A DNA stretch of 32,828 nucleotides from PALSA-505 sp035308365 (GCA_035308365.1 DATGGU010000144.1:1-32828); one strand, 5' to 3'; counted from the stretch's first letter, positions 15,903-24,578 are shown. The notes: generated by a model from the sequence alone, not told the origin. Program-made: numbers and translations.

Positions 15903-18095
15903 ATGCACAGCCGGGTGCAGCCTGATGAACCCACCGGGCCGGCCGCCGCACAGGTGACCTGGCCGGTCCGGTCGGGCGCGGTGCCACCCCTTGCCGACGG
16001 GTTCAGCACCCGGCCGGAAACCGCGCCCAACCTCAACGCGGCGCTGGGACCGGGGGCCACGGTTGTGCTGGCGCCCGGCCCGGCCCATGGCGGAGGCGCT
16101 CAGGCCAAGGGTCACCCCTGGCCGGTGGGGAAGACCCAGCTCGCGGTGGCCGCCGCAGAGGGGCTGTTCCGGTCCGGCGGCATCGAGCTGCTGGTCTGGA
16201 TCACGGCCACGTCCCGGGCGTCGGTGCTGGCGGGTTACGTAGAGGCATCCATAGCGGCGCTGGGCGTCCCGCCGGCCGGCGACAGCGAGTCGGTGGCCAT
16301 GAGATTCGTGCGGTGGCTGGGGGAAACCAGGCGGCGGTGGCTGATGGTCTTCGACGACCTCACCGACGCGGCTCACCTGAAGGGGCTCTGGCCCGAGGGC
16401 CCGGCCGGCACGGTCCTGGTCACCACCGCCGACGTGGCGGCCGTGCCCGGCTCGCGGCACACGGTGATCCCGGTGGACGTGTTCAGCACCCGGGAGGCGC
16501 TCAACTACCTGATGGGCCGGCTCACCGCGGATCCGGACCAGCGGCTGGGCGGTATCGATCTCATCGAGAAGCTTGGCTGCGATCCGCTGGCTCTCGCCCA
16601 GGCCACCGCGGTGATCAGCAGCTCGACGCAGTCATGCCGGGATTATCAGGACCGGTTTACGCAGCGGCAGATGCAGCTCACCGGGCAGGACGGCAGCCAG
16701 CCACCGCCGGCCATGGTCACCTGGACGCTGTGCGTGGACCGGGCCGACGAGCTTGCCGGCGGGCATACCGCCCAGTTCCTGCTGCTGCTCGCCGCGCTGC
16801 TCGACGGGCACGAGATTCCCGGTACCTTCTTCGTGGCCCAGGCCACCCGCGACTACCTGGCCCACAGCGGTGGCGCCCAGCAGGTGGACCCGCAGCGCGC
16901 CTGGAACGATGTGGTCACCCTGGAGCGGGTCGGCCTGCTCAGCATTCACCCGGGAAGCTCGCGGGCGGTGCGGATCAGCGCACTGGTGCAGGAGGCCGTC
17001 CGCGCGATGATCCCGGAGCAGGTGCTCGACCGGGCGGTGCGGGTGGCCGCCGCCGCGCTGCTGGAGATCTGGCCCGAGCAGGAACCGCTGGCGTGGCTGG
17101 GCGGTGACCTGCGGTCATGCGCGGCGAGCCTGCAGCGCATCGCCGGGGAGGCGCTGTGGTCGGGTGGCTGCCATCCGCTGCTGCTGCGCGCCGGGCAGAG
17201 CCTGGACAACGCCCGGTTGACCGGGCCGGCCATGGCTTATTGGTCCGGGCTGGCCGCGACCAGTGAGCGGATCCTGGGCGCCGACCACCCGGATACTCTC
17301 CAGTTGATGCAACGGCTGGCCACGGCCTACCTGGCGGCGGGACGGCCGGAACAGGCGGTCCCTGCTTTCCAGCGGGCCCTGGCCGACAGCGCCCGGGCTC
17401 TCGGGCCCCAGCATCCAGCGATCACCGGGCTGCGGATCGATCTCGGCCGGGCACTGGTGGCGGCGGGCGAGCCGCGGGACGCGGTCACCGTGCTCGGCGA
17501 GGTCGCTGCCGGGTGGGAACGCATCCACGGCCGGGACAACCCAGGCACACTGCGCGCGTGGGACGATTACGCGGCCGCGTGCATGGCCGCGGAGCAGTTC
17601 AGCGAAGCGGTCCAGTCGTACCGCCGCACGCTGGCTGAACGCGAGCGCGTCCAGGGCGCCCGGCATCCGGACACGATCACTGCCCGCCAGAATCTGGCCG
17701 ACGCCTGTCTTGCCGATGGCCAGGTCAAGCAGGCGCTGAACCAGCACAAGCAAGCCGTGGCGGACCGGGAAAAGGCAGTCGGCCGCGACCACCCAGACGC
17801 CCTGACCGCCCGCAGCAGACTGGCCTCCGCCTGCTTCCAGGCCGGCCGGACGACTTCCGCACTGCAGATGTTCGAGCAGGTGCGCGCCGATTCCGAGCGG
17901 GTCCTGGGGGCCGATCACCCGGACACCCTCGCCCGGTGCGCCACCCTGGCAGACATCTACGACTCCGTGGGCATGCTGACCGATATGAAGAAGCTGCTGG
18001 AGGACACCGCCGAGCGCTGTGAGCGAGTGCTGCTGCCCGGTGACCCGTTAACCCAGGCGGTGCGACAGAGCCTGGCCCGCATCGCGGGAAGGTGA
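15903..18095 (+). CDS. STAND (NB-ARC-like) ATPase with TPR repeats
   Basis: A 730-residue cytoplasmic signal-integration protein. Residues about 25-60 carry the family lead-in VPPLADGFSTRPET...VVLAPGP. The P-loop is degenerate: PVGKTQLAV keeps GKT (76-78), but the first Gly of GxxxxGKT is displaced by an insertion. Walker B is WLMVFDDL, and VLVTTAD and a GCDPLALAQA (GLPL-like) motif follow. From about residue 445 there are six or so TPRs of the kinesin-light-chain type (HPDTL...LA.AYLAAGR...A). ATG 15903 was chosen over an upstream GTG at 15753 because family similarity begins after it, with AGAGAG upstream. Codon TTA at 18048-18050. Such proteins act as regulators or NTP-dependent switches in actinomycetes; the target is unknown. 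Confidence 0.85.
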   Translation: MHSRVQPDEPTGPAAAQVTWPVRSGAVPPLADGFSTRPETAPNLNAALGPGATVVLAPGPAHGGGAQAKGHPWPVGKTQLAVAAAEGLFRSGGIELLVWITATSRASVLAGYVEASIAALGVPPAGDSESVAMRFVRWLGETRRRWLMVFDDLTDAAHLKGLWPEGPAGTVLVTTADVAAVPGSRHTVIPVDVFSTREALNYLMGRLTADPDQRLGGIDLIEKLGCDPLALAQATAVISSSTQSCRDYQDRFTQRQMQLTGQDGSQPPPAMVTWTLCVDRADELAGGHTAQFLLLLAALLDGHEIPGTFFVAQATRDYLAHSGGAQQVDPQRAWNDVVTLERVGLLSIHPGSSRAVRISALVQEAVRAMIPEQVLDRAVRVAAAALLEIWPEQEPLAWLGGDLRSCAASLQRIAGEALWSGGCHPLLLRAGQSLDNARLTGPAMAYWSGLAATSERILGADHPDTLQLMQRLATAYLAAGRPEQAVPAFQRALADSARALGPQHPAITGLRIDLGRALVAAGEPRDAVTVLGEVAAGWERIHGRDNPGTLRAWDDYAAACMAAEQFSEAVQSYRRTLAERERVQGARHPDTITARQNLADACLADGQVKQALNQHKQAVADREKAVGRDHPDALTARSRLASACFQAGRTTSALQMFEQVRADSERVLGADHPDTLARCATLADIYDSVGMLTDMKKLLEDTAERCERVLLPGDPLTQAVRQSLARIAGR

Positions 18096-18214
18096 CCGGT
18101 CAGTAGCTTGACGGCTTCCGCGTGATCGTCACCAGGTCCGCCAACTGAGCCGGGGCGGCCGCCAAGGCCGGCTGGTTCAAAAGCCTGTGCGTCCCGGGCG
18201 ATCGGTACCCGCTC

Positions 18215-18243
18215 TTGATCTCATCCCGGTATGGTTCTAGTTT
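18215..18243 (+). promoter_or_regulatory. Possible promoter of cyclase-permease operon
   Basis: TTGATC (18215-18220), a 17-bp spacer and TAGTTT (18238-18243) give a plausible vegetative promoter 45 bp ahead of the cyclase start. It lies in an AT-richer part of the 193-bp gap. Prediction by eye. Confidence 0.35.
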
Positions 18244-18288
18244 GCGTTAACCACTTACAAATGATTCCGGCGCTAAGGCGGGCATCGG

Positions 18289-18924
18289 ATGAGGGTCATC
18301 GACCTGACACAGAGCATGACCGACGATATGCCGTTAATGGCGGGCATCAGCCCGCCAAGGTTTCGCGACCTGGCCGAAGTGGCCACCGACGGGTATGCGA
18401 TGTCGGAGTACACGTTCGTCAACCACACCGGCACGCACGTCGATGCGCCCGCCCACCAGATCGCGGGAGGCAGCACGCTGGACGATATCCCGCTCGACCA
18501 TCTGGTCACCGAGGCGCTGACCATCGATCTGAGCGCGCACGAACCTGGCGCCGTGGGGCTGGACGCGCTGGGCCGCTATTTACCACAGGTGCGCCGCAAC
18601 GACATCGTCCTGCTGCGCTCGGGCAATGCGCGGAACTGGGGCACAGAGGCCTACTGGCACGGCTGGTGCTACCCGGACGCGGCCGCGGCGAAGGCGCTGA
18701 TCGATGCGGGCGTGGCCGGCGTCGGCTTCGACGGGCCGTCCGCGGATCCGATCGACAGCACCGATTACGAGCTGCACCACGTGTGGCTGTCGGCCGGCGC
18801 GATAATCCTGGAAAACCTCGCCGCGCTCGACCAACTGCCGGCCCGCTGCCAGATCGTGGTCGCGCCGCTCAAAGTCAAGGCGGCCAACGGCGGACCCGCG
18901 CGGGTCTTCGCCCTGCTCGACTGA
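18289..18924 (+). CDS. Cyclase-family hydrolase (kynurenine formamidase-like)
   Basis: A 211-residue metal-dependent hydrolase of the cyclase/KynB family (PF04199). The metal-binding signature HxGTHxDxPxH is present as H-T-G-T-H-V-D-A-P-A-H. KynB hydrolyses N-formylkynurenine in tryptophan breakdown; other members act on different amides or isatin, so the substrate is open. ATG 18289 follows AAGGCGG. It is the first gene of a two-gene operon with an APC permease 47 nt downstream, suggesting uptake and breakdown of an amino-acid-like compound. No kynureninase or dioxygenase is nearby. It carries two TTA codons (18334-18336 and 18580-18582), unusual for a gene of this size. Confidence 0.85.
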   Translation: MRVIDLTQSMTDDMPLMAGISPPRFRDLAEVATDGYAMSEYTFVNHTGTHVDAPAHQIAGGSTLDDIPLDHLVTEALTIDLSAHEPGAVGLDALGRYLPQVRRNDIVLLRSGNARNWGTEAYWHGWCYPDAAAAKALIDAGVAGVGFDGPSADPIDSTDYELHHVWLSAGAIILENLAALDQLPARCQIVVAPLKVKAANGGPARVFALLD

Positions 18925-18971
18925 TCCTTCATCTATCCCAAGCCACTACCCCAAGCGGAGAGAAAACGGCC

Positions 18972-20396
18972 ATGGCCAAAGCAAGGTGGACACAAGTCGG
19001 CGAGCTGCGGCACGGCGTGCTCGGCAGCGCCGATGCCATCGCTCAGTCGCTGGCTCTGCTGGCGCTGACCTTCGCGGTGTCCGCGGCGCCCGCCTCGGCC
19101 GCGGTGAGCGCCGGCGCCGCCGTACCCGCCGCCTACGTGATCGCCGGCATCGGCAGCCTGTGCCTGGCCTCGGTGATCGTGCGCTTCACCCGCCGGATCG
19201 CGCACGCGGGCGGCCTGTACGCGTACACCGTGCGTGGCCTGGGCCCGCAGGCCGGTTTCATCGGCGGCTGGATGTACGCGATCGCCTTCGCGATCGGCAT
19301 CTCGTTCGTGCTGATCATCTCGGCGGACTTCCTGTCCGCCGTGCTCACCGCCAACACCAGCATTCATCTCGGCTGGTTCCCGCTGTACCTCATCCTGCTC
19401 GCGCTGATCCTGCTGATCGCCTTGACCGACGTCAGGGTCTCGATGCGAGTGCAGCTCGTCTTCGCCGTGATCGGCGTGCTCACGATCGTCGTGCTGTCGC
19501 TGATCATCGTGGCCAAGGGCGGCGCGCACGGGCTGACCTGGCGGCCGTTCGACCTGAACCTGGCACCCAGCACGCACGGCCTGTTCCTGGCGGTGATCCT
19601 GGCCTTCACCGGATACATCGGCTTCGAAGCGGCCGCGGTGCTCGGCGAGGAGGCCGCCGAGCCGCGGCGGGTCATCCCCCGCGCCATCCTCGGCACGGTC
19701 ATCCTGGCCACCGTGTACTTCGTCTTCACCACCTGGGCCCAGGCGATCGGCTACGGCGTGTCCGGGGCCGGCCGGTGGGCGGCCGACCCCACCGCACTGG
19801 CCACCCTGTCCGACCGCTATGTCGGGCACTGGTTCAGCATCCTGGTGGACATCGTCGTGGTGGTGGACAGCTTCGTGGCCGCACTGGCGGGGGTAAACCT
19901 GACCGCGCGCACGATGTTCGCGATGGGCCGGGACGGCGGCATCCCGCGGATGTTCGCCGCGACCACCCCCCGCTTCCGCAGCCCCTACGTCGGCATCGGG
20001 GTGTCGGTGGCGCTGACGCTCGTGCTCGGCGCGACGCTCGGCCGGCACTACGGCGTCATCAACTACTTCGGGCTGATGGCCACGACCGGTTCGATCGGCA
20101 TCCTTTTCGCCTACGTCCTGGTCGCCCTGGCCGGCATGGTCTTCTTCTGGAGGGCCCGCAGCGCCGGGGCCTACAACTGGCTGCTGGACGTCGTGCTGCC
20201 GCTGATCGCGGTGGCCGTCTGCGGCTACGCCATCTATGCGTCGATCTTCCCGCGCCCGCCCGCGCCGATCAGCTACTCGCTGTGGATCGCGCTGGGCTGC
20301 CTCGTGGCCGGCCTGATAGTCGTTCTCGCCCTGGTGTACACCTGGCCGGAGCGGGTCCGCGCGTTCGGCCGGGCCTTCGACGCCAGCAGTCACTGA
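18972..20396 (+). CDS. APC superfamily amino acid permease
   Basis: A 474-residue integral membrane transporter with about 12 hydrophobic helices. It has the APC features: GVLGSADAIAQSLALLA in helix 1, a GGLYAYTVRGLGPQAGFIGGW segment at helix 3, and FTGYIGFEAAAVLGEEAAEPRRVIPRAI at helix 6 and the following loop. It takes up amino acids or related amines with proton or exchange coupling. ATG 18972 follows GGAGAG. Its place behind the cyclase-family hydrolase suggests it imports that enzyme's substrate or a related compound. Confidence 0.92.
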   Translation: MAKARWTQVGELRHGVLGSADAIAQSLALLALTFAVSAAPASAAVSAGAAVPAAYVIAGIGSLCLASVIVRFTRRIAHAGGLYAYTVRGLGPQAGFIGGWMYAIAFAIGISFVLIISADFLSAVLTANTSIHLGWFPLYLILLALILLIALTDVRVSMRVQLVFAVIGVLTIVVLSLIIVAKGGAHGLTWRPFDLNLAPSTHGLFLAVILAFTGYIGFEAAAVLGEEAAEPRRVIPRAILGTVILATVYFVFTTWAQAIGYGVSGAGRWAADPTALATLSDRYVGHWFSILVDIVVVVDSFVAALAGVNLTARTMFAMGRDGGIPRMFAATTPRFRSPYVGIGVSVALTLVLGATLGRHYGVINYFGLMATTGSIGILFAYVLVALAGMVFFWRARSAGAYNWLLDVVLPLIAVAVCGYAIYASIFPRPPAPISYSLWIALGCLVAGLIVVLALVYTWPERVRAFGRAFDASSH

Positions 20397-20455
20397 CCGG
20401 TACAGGGTATGGCTCAACGTTTGGTGCGCGTCCTTGGCGGCTGCCGCGGTCATGA

Positions 20456-20491
20456 CGCTGACTTGGCGTCCGTTATGACGCCAAGTCAGCG
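20456..20491 (+). terminator. Perfect 15-bp hairpin after permease
   Basis: CGCTGACTTGGCGTC (20456-20470) and its exact complement (20477-20491) enclose a 6-nt loop, 60 nt after the permease stop. It insulates the operon from the next gene. Confidence 0.75.
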
Positions 20492-20577
20492 GCTCGTGCT
20501 GATCAGCGCCCGATGCCCTGGCGGTCAAGCATGGCTGCGGCTGGTTCGAGTTTGACGAGGGCGGTCAGACTGGATAC

Positions 20578-21531
20578 GTGGGCAGGCCGATCCGGGTACC
20601 ACTGCGGGTGCTGTTCGCATGCCTCGCGGTGACCCTGGTGGCGCCCGCTGCGGCCGTGATCGGCATGGCCGGTCTATCGGCAGCCAGCGGCTACCTGATC
20701 GGGCAGGCAGATGACAGCCTGCAGGCCTGCGCCAGCAGCATGCGCAGCCACGGTCTGGTAGCCCAGCCCAGCTCCAGCCCGGTGCCGCCCGGGGTATGCG
20801 GCACCCAGTTGCGCAGCGTGAGCGGGCAGTTGCTGGCTCCGGCAAGTCCCGGCGCCGCCGGCCCGCTGATCCCGGCCAGTGGCCCCTGGCTCGCGGCGCA
20901 CCTGGCCCGGCCGGTCACCGTGCCGGGCGCGGGGGCCAGCGGGCGCTGGCGTGTGGTCATCGAGGCCGTTCGTTACCAGCCGCAGCACATCCTGTATGTG
21001 TACGGGCCCGATGACGTACGGTACGTGATCAGCAGGCTGACAGGACACGGTGCCAGCGGCATGCTCGCCATCATGACGCGCCTGGCCGGCACCGGGCCGG
21101 CCGCAGCACGCTACACCGCCACGGCCGGCGCCGTGCTCGTCATGCTGGCGACCGCGGCACTCGCCTGCACGCGGGCGATCCTGCGGCCCTCGCGCGGGGC
21201 TGCCGAGCTCACGCAAAGCGCCGGGCAGACCGCGGCGGCGGCGCGCAGGCCGGCGGCTGAGGTGTCCGAGCGGCTGGCCGAGGTGCTCCTGGCACTGCGC
21301 CGGCCGGTCAGCATCGTGCACGGGTTCGCGCACTACTGCCGGCAGCACGGCAAACCATCCCCGGCCGACGTTGAGTTTGACCGGATGCTGCGCCGCGTAG
21401 CCGATGCGGCCGCGCGGATGGAGATGCTGATCGAAGCACTGCACGCGCTCTCACTTGGCGGACCCACCGGGCCGGATCCCGGCCCGTACCCGGCTGACCC
21501 TGGCCACCTCACCACCGGAGAAACGGGCTGA
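20578..21531 (+). CDS. Degenerate sensor-kinase-like membrane protein
   Basis: A 317-residue protein laid out like the sensing half of a histidine kinase. It has a first transmembrane helix about 8-40, an extracytoplasmic domain to about 175 with two Cys, a second helix about 180-200, a HAMP-like linker, and a DHp-like two-helix segment at 228-295 (LRRPVSIVHGFAHYCRQHG and RMLRRVADAAARMEMLIEALHALS). Where kinases have SHELRTPL, this has LLALRRPV (236-243): the phospho-acceptor His and following Glu are gone. The ATPase domain is missing altogether; the chain ends after the second DHp helix. It cannot be an ordinary kinase. It may be a decaying gene or a signalling partner that pairs with another kinase. 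GTG 20578 is the best available start. It lies 186 bp upstream of the nitroreductase. Confidence 0.75.
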   Translation: MGRPIRVPLRVLFACLAVTLVAPAAAVIGMAGLSAASGYLIGQADDSLQACASSMRSHGLVAQPSSSPVPPGVCGTQLRSVSGQLLAPASPGAAGPLIPASGPWLAAHLARPVTVPGAGASGRWRVVIEAVRYQPQHILYVYGPDDVRYVISRLTGHGASGMLAIMTRLAGTGPAAARYTATAGAVLVMLATAALACTRAILRPSRGAAELTQSAGQTAAAARRPAAEVSERLAEVLLALRRPVSIVHGFAHYCRQHGKPSPADVEFDRMLRRVADAAARMEMLIEALHALSLGGPTGPDPGPYPADPGHLTTGETG

Positions 21532-21626
21532 CTAACACGGAGCATGACTCTTGATCCGCAGTCCTGGTCCCGCCTGGAAGCTCACAGCCACCGCAACCAG
21601 TGACGGCCGGCAGCCCGTGACTGGAT

Positions 21627-21640
21627 GGGACGTTGGTCCC
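21627..21640. promoter_or_regulatory. DosR/DevR-like box
   Basis: GGGAC-GTTG-GTCCC is a perfect palindrome with the core spacing of the mycobacterial DosR (DevR) box GGGACTWWAGTCCC. It lies 77 bp upstream of an Acg-family gene, the family to which the DosR-regulated Rv2032 (acg) belongs. The outer bases differ from the 20-bp consensus. Confidence 0.5.
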
Positions 21641-21717
21641 CCGGACCGGGTGCCAAGGTCCCTGATCTGCCGGGTCCTGGTTCGGGCATGCTGCGGCGAG
21701 GACAGGCGGTGAGGACC

Positions 21718-22794
21718 ATGACGATGCTGGTGGGCCCGGGTGCACCCGGGAATGAGGCTGGGTCTGCCGGACCCGAACCGATCTCGGTGGAGCTGGCGGG
21801 ATACCTGATACGGATGGCGGCCCGGGCGCCGTCGCTGCACAACACGCAGCCGTGGCGGTTCCGGATCAGCGGGCAGGCGGTCGAGGTGTACGCCGACCCC
21901 AGGCGCAAGCTCCACACCGATCCGCTGGGCAGGCAACTGCTGATCAGCTGCGGTGCCGCGCTGTTCGGCCTGCGGCTGGCCGTCCGCTCGCTGGGCCGCC
22001 AGCCTGTCGTCACGCTGTTCCCCGAGCCTGGCTCGCTGTCCCTGCTGGCCCGGGTGAGGCTCGGTGCGGCCGTGCCGGTGACGGCCGCCGAGCACACTGT
22101 GCTGGCGGCGGTCCCGCACCGGTACACCCACCGCGGCCCGTTCCAGCCCGGGCCGCTGCCGGCGGGCTTGCTGGCCCGGTTGCAGCACGATGCGGTGGCC
22201 GAGGGCGCGACGCTGGCCATCGTTGACACCGAACGCGCCTACCGGAAGCTTGCGGCCATCCTGGCCGGCACGCATCGCAGGCAAGACCTCGACCCGGTGG
22301 CACGAGCCGAGATGCGGCGGTGGACCCGGAACCGGGCCAGCGCGGCTCGTGACGGGGTGCCGGCCTATGCGTTCCCCGCTGGTTCTGCCCGCCAGGCCGG
22401 GCGGCTGCCGCAGCGCGACTTCGACCTGGGCCGCGGCCTCGGACTGCCGGCCAGTGAACAGACATCCCACGACAGGCCAGGCGCCGCTGTCAAGGGACCG
22501 CAGGGCGCGGCAGACCTGGGCCACGCCACGACGGCCGTGCTGCTCACCGCGGGTGACAGCCGGGAGGACTGGCTGCGGGCAGGCCAGGCGCTCAACCGGC
22601 TGCTGCTGGAGGCCGCCAGCCGTTGGTGCTTTGCCAGCCTGCACTCCCAGCCGCTGGAAGCAGCAGCCATCCGGGCGCTGATCACCGGCAGCCTCGCATT
22701 GCCCGGGCACCCGCAGATGCTGCTGCAACTCGGTGCCGCCCGCACCACGCGGGCCACCCCCCGCCGCCCCGCCGCGGACCTGATCGACCCCTGA
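21718..22794 (+). CDS. Acg-family nitroreductase-like flavoprotein
   Basis: A 358-residue protein of the nitroreductase fold, Acg/Rv2032 branch. It has RAPSLHNTQPWRF near the N-terminus (FMN-binding segment), a PHRYTHRGPF motif in the middle, and TAGDSREDWLRAGQALNRLLLEA towards the C-terminus. In Acg proteins the active-site lid covers the flavin, and they may store or sequester FMN rather than reduce nitro groups. ATG 21718 follows GGTGAGGACC; an upstream in-frame ATG at 21625 would put the DosR-like box inside the gene and adds sequence without similarity. It is convergent with the Rieske gene (41-bp gap). Regulation by low oxygen or NO through a DosR-type regulator is inferred from the box. 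Confidence 0.88.
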   Translation: MTMLVGPGAPGNEAGSAGPEPISVELAGYLIRMAARAPSLHNTQPWRFRISGQAVEVYADPRRKLHTDPLGRQLLISCGAALFGLRLAVRSLGRQPVVTLFPEPGSLSLLARVRLGAAVPVTAAEHTVLAAVPHRYTHRGPFQPGPLPAGLLARLQHDAVAEGATLAIVDTERAYRKLAAILAGTHRRQDLDPVARAEMRRWTRNRASAARDGVPAYAFPAGSARQAGRLPQRDFDLGRGLGLPASEQTSHDRPGAAVKGPQGAADLGHATTAVLLTAGDSREDWLRAGQALNRLLLEAASRWCFASLHSQPLEAAAIRALITGSLALPGHPQMLLQLGAARTTRATPRRPAADLIDP

Positions 22795-22835
22795 AGCGCC
22801 CACGGCATGCGTTTACGCGCGGACAGCGCGCAGGC

Positions 22836-23861
22836 TCAGCCGTTGATGGCGGCGGTGAGGACGCGGCGGAACTCGACCGACACCCGGTCGGCCCTGGTGT
22901 GCAGTTCGGCGGCGATGTCGAGCGGGAACTCCAGGCCGGACAGTGCCCGCCGCTGCAGGTCCAGGTCTTCCTCGAGGATCGACATTTCATACTTCACGGT
23001 GCTTTCAGCCTGCTCGGGATCGCTCATTCCCGGGCCGGTCGCCGTCTGGTACACCCGGCAGAAGCGCTCGTCTTCGGGCTGCGCGGTGAAGGTGAGGAAC
23101 AGCCACCCTCCGGCGTCCAGGAACTCCAGCAGCAAGGTCGCGGTCAGCGGAGCCTGGAACCGGTAGGTCATCCGGCGGCGCTGAACCGCCGGGCGCGTAC
23201 CGTCCCGCACCGCTGGGTCGGTGAGGTTGGTGAACGTGTGCTCGCGGACGGCCGTGAACGACAGGCCGCGGCGGTCGACCTCTGCCCGCGGGATGGGTTC
23301 CGGGCCGGCCCCGCCGATCGTGGCCGCGTGGACGAACGGAAAGTGCGCCTCGTCGAGGAAGTTGTCAATCAGAAGCGCCGCATTGGCCTCCACCCGGACG
23401 ACCGGGAGGACCACCGTCGCGATGCCGTCACCAGCGAGCGGCACCCCTGGGTGCAGTTCCGGTATGGGAGCGCGCGGGGGCGCCGGTGCCAGCCACACCA
23501 CGCCGTCCTGCTCGGTGACCTCGGCCGGGCGGCGCAGCGTGGCCCGCTCCGGGATCGCCGCGGTGTCCTCCAGCGCCGGGATAGCCACGCACCTGCCCTC
23601 CCGGGTGAATCGCCAGCCGTGGTAGGCACACTGCAGTGTGCCGCCGGTGATCTGCCCGGCGGACAGGCGCGCCCTGCGATGCGGACATGCGTCGGCGAAC
23701 GCCGCGATGCCGTCGCCGAAGCGGGCCAGCGCCCAGCCCTGACCGCCCAGGCGGACCGCGACGGGCTCCACGCCCACCTCGGCGGACAGCGCTACGGGAT
23801 GCCAGAACTGGGTGAGCGCCGGATGCGCATTAGTGAACTCCTCAGCTGCCATGTTCCCCAT
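22836..23861 (-). CDS. Rieske non-heme iron oxygenase
   Basis: A 341-residue oxygenase of the type found in Rieske-dependent natural-product and aromatic-degrading enzymes. The [2Fe-2S] motif is C-P-H (17 residues) C-A-Y-H, and the mononuclear iron site is DNFLDEAHFPFVH (DxxHxxxxH). Full length for a single-component alpha subunit; ferredoxin and reductase are not encoded nearby. Start is ATG 23861 (GAGTG upstream) or ATG 23852. It could be a tailoring enzyme for the peptide or an independent catabolic gene; position alone does not decide. Confidence 0.9.
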   Translation of the reverse strand: MGNMAAEEFTNAHPALTQFWHPVALSAEVGVEPVAVRLGGQGWALARFGDGIAAFADACPHRRARLSAGQITGGTLQCAYHGWRFTREGRCVAIPALEDTAAIPERATLRRPAEVTEQDGVVWLAPAPPRAPIPELHPGVPLAGDGIATVVLPVVRVEANAALLIDNFLDEAHFPFVHAATIGGAGPEPIPRAEVDRRGLSFTAVREHTFTNLTDPAVRDGTRPAVQRRRMTYRFQAPLTATLLLEFLDAGGWLFLTFTAQPEDERFCRVYQTATGPGMSDPEQAESTVKYEMSILEEDLDLQRRALSGLEFPLDIAAELHTRADRVSVEFRRVLTAAING

Positions 23862-24105
23862 CGTCGCGCACTCGCATGTCCGCCGCACCGGCAGACGTGG
23901 AGATTGCTCCTTCGCACCGTGGGGCCGAGCCGGCCGGGCGGCAAGCCAAGTGGAGGTGCAAGTTCCGGTCACGAGGCCCAGCCATGGCGACCAGATGACA
24001 GCCCCTGTAAACCGCGGTCCTGGGCCCGTCTGAGAGCACGAGCAGTCGCCGGTCGTTAACCTCGATCTGTTGCCGGTCCATCTTCATGGAGTGATCGCCG
24101 GGCAC
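23842..24105 (-). CDS. Possible small hypothetical protein
   Basis: An 87-codon frame starting at GTG 24105 whose stop overlaps the Rieske start by 20 nt on the same strand. The first half (KMDRQQIEVNDRRLLVLSDG) has gene-like third-position G/C bias; the second half does not. No family recognised and no strong ribosome site. It is the only candidate in 23862-24333; otherwise I see nothing there. Confidence 0.25.
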   Translation of the reverse strand: MPGDHSMKMDRQQIEVNDRRLLVLSDGPRTAVYRGCHLVAMAGPRDRNLHLHLACRPAGSAPRCEGAISTSAGAADMRVRDDGEHGS

Positions 24106-24333
24106 AGATAGTCACCGGCTGATGTTTCGTGCGCCCAGCGGCACGTGGACGCCATACATGACAGCGCCCCCGGGAGCGTGTGCTCACGAGGGCGTGCCGT
24201 GGCCGGTGCGCTGGTCGCCTCACGGCGAAAGGCGCAACATGGCTCCAGCCGGACAGTATTCCATGAAGGCAGTGGTTAGAGCCCGGGGGACACTAACGCA
24301 CCGGCAGGGTGATGAACACGGGGCCGGCCAGTG

Positions 24334-24490
24334 TTATTCCGGCCGCGGATGCGGCAGGGTCTTGATGGCGCGGCGCTCGTCCGTCGCACGGTGTCCCTCG
24401 GCGGCACGGCCGAGCGGCGACGGGGGGCAGAGTCAGGCCGAACACCTTGCCCAGGTCGATGATGCGGTTCTCGATGAGGTCGCTGGCAAT
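24334..24490 (-). pseudogene. Relic: C-terminus of a zinc-type alcohol dehydrogenase
   Basis: The minus strand reads SDLIENRIIDLGKVFGLTLP from about 24488. After a one-base shift in a run of six C residues (about 24425) it continues GRAAEGHRATDERRAIKTL and stops at 24334. This matches the last 50 residues of zinc-dependent dehydrogenases (AGRIDPGKVFDLxLPLDxVAEGYRAMDERRAIKxL). The rest of the gene is missing; upstream sequence in all frames is not dehydrogenase-like. A dead fragment. Confidence 0.6.
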
Positions 24491-24578
24491 GCCTCCCCCG
24501 CACCCCTCGCCGGTACAAGCCCGGCACGCTGTGCACCTGACGGCCGCGGCGAGATCACGGCGCGGCCCGGGCCGCCAA

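Noticed and set aside
18933..20528. 531-residue minus-strand frame over the permease
   Set aside because: Antisense to a clear APC permease; composition (Gln, Asp, His, Arg) is typical of antisense of membrane-protein codons.
20530..20580. tRNA-like GGTTCGAGTT string
   Set aside because: No acceptor or anticodon stems can be formed around it.
22623..24059. 478-residue plus-strand frame over the Rieske gene
   Set aside because: Antisense to a protein with intact Rieske and iron motifs.
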